A DNA stretch of 22,033 nucleotides from a virus. The notes beneath the pieces were generated by a model. That model was given only the letters and a program-made list of their open reading frames with translations, did no database searches and was not told the origin of the DNA. Where the stretch lies: positions 1 through 22,033 of IMG/VR virus record IMGVR_UViG_3300048102_000256; one strand, given 5' to 3'. Positions 20,279 to 22,033 of the stretch are shown piece by piece (the stretch's first letter is position 1; each line of letters starts with the position of its first letter). Made by a program: the position numbers and the translations under genes.

Positions 20279-20614
20279 TTAGACGCCCATCAGCAGGCGT
20301 CCGCTGTCTCGTTGCATGAAGAAGCTCGTCACCACTTCACGCAGGAACTCGAACGCAAGCGCCATCGTGTGGTCGGCGTGATCGTCCCACTCCTGTCCGC
20401 CCAGATTACTCTCGGCGTCGTTCAGCCAATCGCCCCAGTTATGGCGCGCTTCCTCGACGATGTCGTACGCTTCTGCGTAGTATATGATCTCGCACTCGGC
20501 ATCGATCATCTCTATAATCAGGTCGTCTAAACCGTAGCGGTAGGTCGGCCACTCGTCGAACACTCGTTGCACGGCGTCTTCCGCGCAGTTGTCAATGTAG
20601 CTGTATAAGTCCAT
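20279..20614 (-). CDS. Acidic early protein of unknown function (111 aa)
   Basis: A 111-residue, strongly acidic helical protein rich in Asp, Glu, Tyr and Trp: Y-S-Y-I-D-N-C-A-E-D-A-V at the start, D-L-I-I-E-M-I-D-A-E-C-E-I-I-Y-Y-A-E-A-Y-D-I-V-E-E-A in the middle, W-G-D-W-L-N-D-A-E-S-N-L-G, then a C-terminal helix. Conserved phage proteins with a Y-Y-x-x-A-x-x-I motif occur at early positions, but I know no function. Its charge would fit a DNA mimic or an inhibitor of a host factor (speculation). The start overlaps the previous stop (TAATG), and a terminator follows. Confidence 0.72.
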   Translation of the reverse strand: MDLYSYIDNCAEDAVQRVFDEWPTYRYGLDDLIIEMIDAECEIIYYAEAYDIVEEARHNWGDWLNDAESNLGGQEWDDHADHTMALAFEFLREVVTSFFMQRDSGRLLMGV

Positions 20615-20781
20615 TACGCTTCCTCCCAGAATAAAGGCTCACCGTGGACAGGTTCCAAGGCGCGCAGTATTGGTACGATGTACTTTGCGGCATAGTCGTA
20701 TAGACATAGCTTGGTATCGAACTCGGACTTCACCGTCAGCACGATGTCGCCCGCTTCAGTAATGATGTCATAGGTGTACAT
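20614..20781 (-). CDS. Small early protein (55 aa)
   Basis: A 55-residue protein: M-Y-T-Y-D-I-I-T-E-A-G-D-I-V-L-T-V-K forms a two-strand pattern, then a helix (L-C-L-Y-D-Y-A-A-K-Y-I-V-P-I-L-R-A-L) and a short acidic end. GGGAGGG lies six bases before the ATG and the stop forms TAATG with the next gene. Ribosome site and coupling support it. It is the first gene after the hairpin region 20782-20946. Function is unknown. Confidence 0.65.
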   Translation of the reverse strand: MYTYDIITEAGDIVLTVKSEFDTKLCLYDYAAKYIVPILRALEPVHGEPLFWEEA

Positions 20782-20946
20782 GTCAGACCCTCCCAGATCA
20801 GTGTTAGGTGAGGCCGCTGGTTTCCCACACGGTTTACCCCCGCCGCCTCGCGCTTAATCCCTCAGGAGTCTACATCAAGCACGAAGCCGACGGCCTCACG
20901 GCCTTAAGGGAACCCAGAGGCCTCGCGGCTTGGGTTCCCGTTGGGG
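20782..20946. other. Gene-free stretch with hairpins
   Basis: About 165 bases without a gene. A perfect 9-bp inverted repeat (GGGAACCCA at 20908-20916, TGGGTTCCC at 20931-20939, loop 14) lies just after the stop of the 23-aa peptide gene on the minus strand. A second short hairpin GGCC-TCAC-GGCC is at 20892-20903. The large hairpin lacks a T tract on either strand, so it may be an attenuator, an RNA-processing site or a transcript-stabilising structure rather than a simple terminator. Confidence 0.55.
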
Positions 20947-21018
20947 TTACTCGGAGAAGAATACCACTCCGATGATGATGGCACAAGCGACAGTCGCGAA
21001 CATGTAGTAGGCGATCAT
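20947..21018 (-). CDS. Tiny membrane peptide (23 aa) coupled to the peptidase-like gene
   Basis: M-I-A-Y-Y-M-F then a continuous hydrophobic segment to residue 22 (T-V-A-C-A-I-I-I-G-V-V-F-F), ending S-E. Its ATG overlaps the stop of the peptidase-like gene by ATGA. No separate ribosome site is obvious, so translation would depend on coupling. It is very short and could be a chance frame, but a membrane segment spanning the whole peptide right at a coupling overlap is repeated elsewhere in this region. Confidence 0.45.
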   Translation of the reverse strand: MIAYYMFATVACAIIIGVVFFSE

Positions 21019-21470
21019 GATACACACCCGTCTGGCACTTGGATCACATAGCCCACCTTATGGCGATTGTGGTCTTCCATCCAATCAACGATCTCACCGT
21101 CGCGGATAGCTGTCGCATGGCCCGCCTTGCTGGACATGGTGACGATGATCCACCGCCCGCCTTTCTCGGACAGATCCTTGGCAACCGTGCGAAACTGGCG
21201 TCCAGCGTATTCAGTGTCGCCGAACTCGCCACCCATGATGCGGAACGAGTCACCGTAAACAGACTCTAGCAAGTCACGGAAGCGGTCGATGTTCAGGCCC
21301 TTGTTCAGCTCGAACCCATCCACGTGGCGCTTTGCCAGTGCCACCACCTTACCAGCACTCAGGCCGGACACACCACACACACTCGCGGTGGTGCAGTAGT
21401 TCGAGCGGTGGCCGTTGAACTCCAGCCCCTTAACGATGGTCTTGTATGGTCTATCCTTTGGCTTACGCAT
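21015..21470 (-). CDS. Papain/C39-like cysteine peptidase candidate, early protein
   Basis: A 151-residue protein with features of the papain-like fold. Candidate nucleophile Cys26 lies in N-Y-C-T-T-A-S at the start of a helix. L-S-A-G-K-V-V-A-L-A-K and L-N-I-D-R-F-R-D-L-L follow as in C39-like proteins. A strand G-G-R-W-I-I-V-T-M-S precedes G-H118-A-T-A-I-R-D-G-E-I-V-D129-W, giving a Cys26-His118-Asp129 triad. There is no signal peptide or membrane segment, so it acts in the cytoplasm. It is the second gene of the early cluster, overlapping the gene before it by eight bases (AGGGGGTGA upstream of the ATG), and is followed by a 23-aa membrane peptide. Phages carry many small proteins of this fold of unknown target; protease, deamidase or transglutaminase-type chemistry are all possible. 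Identification is by motif order only. Confidence 0.6.
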   Translation of the reverse strand: MRKPKDRPYKTIVKGLEFNGHRSNYCTTASVCGVSGLSAGKVVALAKRHVDGFELNKGLNIDRFRDLLESVYGDSFRIMGGEFGDTEYAGRQFRTVAKDLSEKGGRWIIVTMSSKAGHATAIRDGEIVDWMEDHNRHKVGYVIQVPDGCVS

Positions 21471-21672
21471 GGTTCACCCCCTGTCGTACGTAGTGACCGT
21501 TACCCAGCGACGTCCCCCGAGGGGCGGCGGTGACTTGCCGCGCCCATCTCGGGAGCTTCTGCGGGGGGAGGTATGTGATAGGTATCTGCCGATAGTATGC
21601 AAACTGCCCACAGCGTACCAAGTCCGTGCAATGCGCTTCGATAGCGCGTTCGTCTCTGTCGATGTATTCCAT
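21463..21672 (-). CDS. Small basic early protein (69 aa)
   Basis: A 69-residue basic protein: M-E-Y-I-D-R-D-E-R-A-I-E-A-H-C-T-D-L-V-R, then Y-Y-R-Q-I-P-I-T-Y-L-P-P-Q-K-L-P-R-W-A-R and an Arg/Gly-rich tail. The frame is open to 21744, but the ATG at 21672 has GGGAGG nine bases upstream, and the longer form would read through the repeat at 21707-21742. It is the first gene after repeats C and B, so it should be among the earliest expressed. Function is unknown. Confidence 0.62.
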   Translation of the reverse strand: MEYIDRDERAIEAHCTDLVRCGQFAYYRQIPITYLPPQKLPRWARQVTAAPRGTSLGNGHYVRQGVNHA

Positions 21673-21706
21673 GATAGTAGGCCTCCCAGCCTGTTGTGTT
21701 GCTCTG

Positions 21707-21742
21707 TCAACCCTTACGGGAATGCGAATGGTTCTCATTTGC
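21707..21742 (-). repeat. 36-nt repeat copy B (Fur-box-like)
   Basis: The second copy of the 36-nt element, in the same orientation as the others. The core 19-mer GGGAATGCGAATGGTTCTC matches 12 of 19 Fur-box positions. It lies 35 bases upstream of the first early gene (21672, minus strand), where a promoter or operator is expected. It differs from copy C at three positions, all in the flanks. Confidence 0.75.
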
Positions 21743-21775
21743 ACACTGGCAATTCACCAGCGTATAGGTGAGGGC

Positions 21776-21886
21776 GAGCCCCGCCGTGTGTCCCGTCCCT
21801 CGCATATCGTCAGGGCTTACCGACAACGCATGTCTGCGCCCCGTGCCGATCCTATGCTTGTACGTTGTCCGTTACTGGCGGGGCTC
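21776..21886. other. Structured noncoding element (nested inverted repeats)
   Basis: GAGCCCCGCC (21776-21785) pairs perfectly with GGCGGGGCTC (21877-21886). Inside, GACAACG (21822-21828) pairs with CGTTGTC (21863-21869), and a short CCCT/AGGG hairpin (21797-21815) forms a third arm. Together they make a three-way-junction shape of about 111 nt between repeats B and C. No gene is seen here. It could be a structured RNA, a leader or a DNA site for replication or packaging. It lacks tRNA arm lengths and a T tract. Confidence 0.5.
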
Positions 21887-21922
21887 AGGAGATGCCCTTG
21901 CAATGCTGGCCGTCTCCCTCCC

Positions 21923-21958
21923 TCACCCCTTACGGGAATGCGAATGGTTCTCATTAAC
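21923..21958 (-). repeat. 36-nt repeat copy C (Fur-box-like)
   Basis: The third copy, 216 bases from copy B. The core from CCCTTACGGG through TTCTCATT is identical to B. It lies upstream of the structured element on the minus strand, not directly before a gene, so it may control a noncoding transcript or the same early cluster from further upstream. Confidence 0.75.
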
Positions 21959-22033
21959 AGCACCTGATCCACTCAGAGTCTGGGGAGCGGCCCTAGCAGG
22001 ACGCTGGCGGGCACCCAGTACCTGAGCATAGGC
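21959..22033. other. Right-edge sequence with no gene seen
   Basis: The last 75 bases continue a noncoding region that begins at 21673, about 360 bases in all including repeats B and C and the structured element. It is GC-rich, has no ribosome site with a convincing frame on either strand and no sigma70-type box pair. It may approach the genome end or the main early promoter lying outside the window. Confidence 0.4.

Noticed and set aside
21776-21886. tRNA gene
   Set aside because: The outer stem is 10 bp instead of 7, there is no T-arm sequence and no clear anticodon arm.
20169-21958. CRISPR array
   Set aside because: Only three repeats, at very unequal distances with genes between them.
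1-22033. Apparent abundance of GTAC and TACG words across the window
   Set aside because: It is striking by eye, but I could not count it against a composition model. A Markov-corrected tetranucleotide count would be needed to claim it.

Overview
The window looks like the middle and early end of the genome of a lytic short-tailed (podovirus) phage of the broad T7/SIO1-like type, probably infecting a Gram-negative, possibly marine, bacterium. The evidence is a run of tail-adaptor, tail-nozzle and internal-virion genes, a T7-type replication set (family A DNA polymerase, primase-helicase with Toprim and RecA-like domains, FEN-type exonuclease, ssDNA-binding protein), near-continuous ATGA/TAATG gene overlaps and no host-type genes. 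No capsid, portal, terminase, endolysin, RNA polymerase, integrase or tRNA gene is visible. The genome class rests on family resemblance; I ran no searches.

Layout. Positions 1-9197 are on the plus strand: the 3' end of a Gly/Asp-rich acidic protein with an EF-hand loop, the tail adaptor (tail tubular A), the tail nozzle (tail tubular B), three internal/ejection proteins (365, 397 and 934 aa), then a membrane protein and a lipoprotein that resembles a one-component spanin. Positions 9184-21672 are all on the minus strand and converge on the structural genes. Reading in transcription order from the right: small early genes of unknown function plus a papain/C39-like cysteine peptidase candidate (21672-17308), primase-helicase, a small conserved protein, DNA polymerase, a sigma70-type promoter, ssDNA-binding protein, 5'-3' exonuclease, HNH nuclease, metallophosphoesterase, tiny membrane peptides, a dATP/dGTP diphosphohydrolase-type protein, and finally a secreted metzincin-type zinc metalloprotease that meets the spanin-like gene tail to tail.

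How it fits together. The right end is probably the early, host-takeover end: it holds three near-identical 36-nt repeats resembling Fur boxes, a factor-independent terminator and a structured noncoding element. The middle minus-strand block makes DNA replication and nucleotide enzymes. The plus block makes the tail, the ejection apparatus and lysis proteins. Two good TTGACA-N17-TAYWAT promoters (one inside the tail-adaptor gene, one between polymerase and SSB genes) suggest use of host RNA polymerase. A third lies antisense to the early genes.

The least expected items are the exported metzincin protease, the Fur-box-like repeats at the early end, the set of 23-57 aa single-membrane-segment peptides coupled by start/stop overlaps, the apparent internal start of the primase-helicase (like T7 gp4A/gp4B), and the early cysteine-peptidase-like gene.
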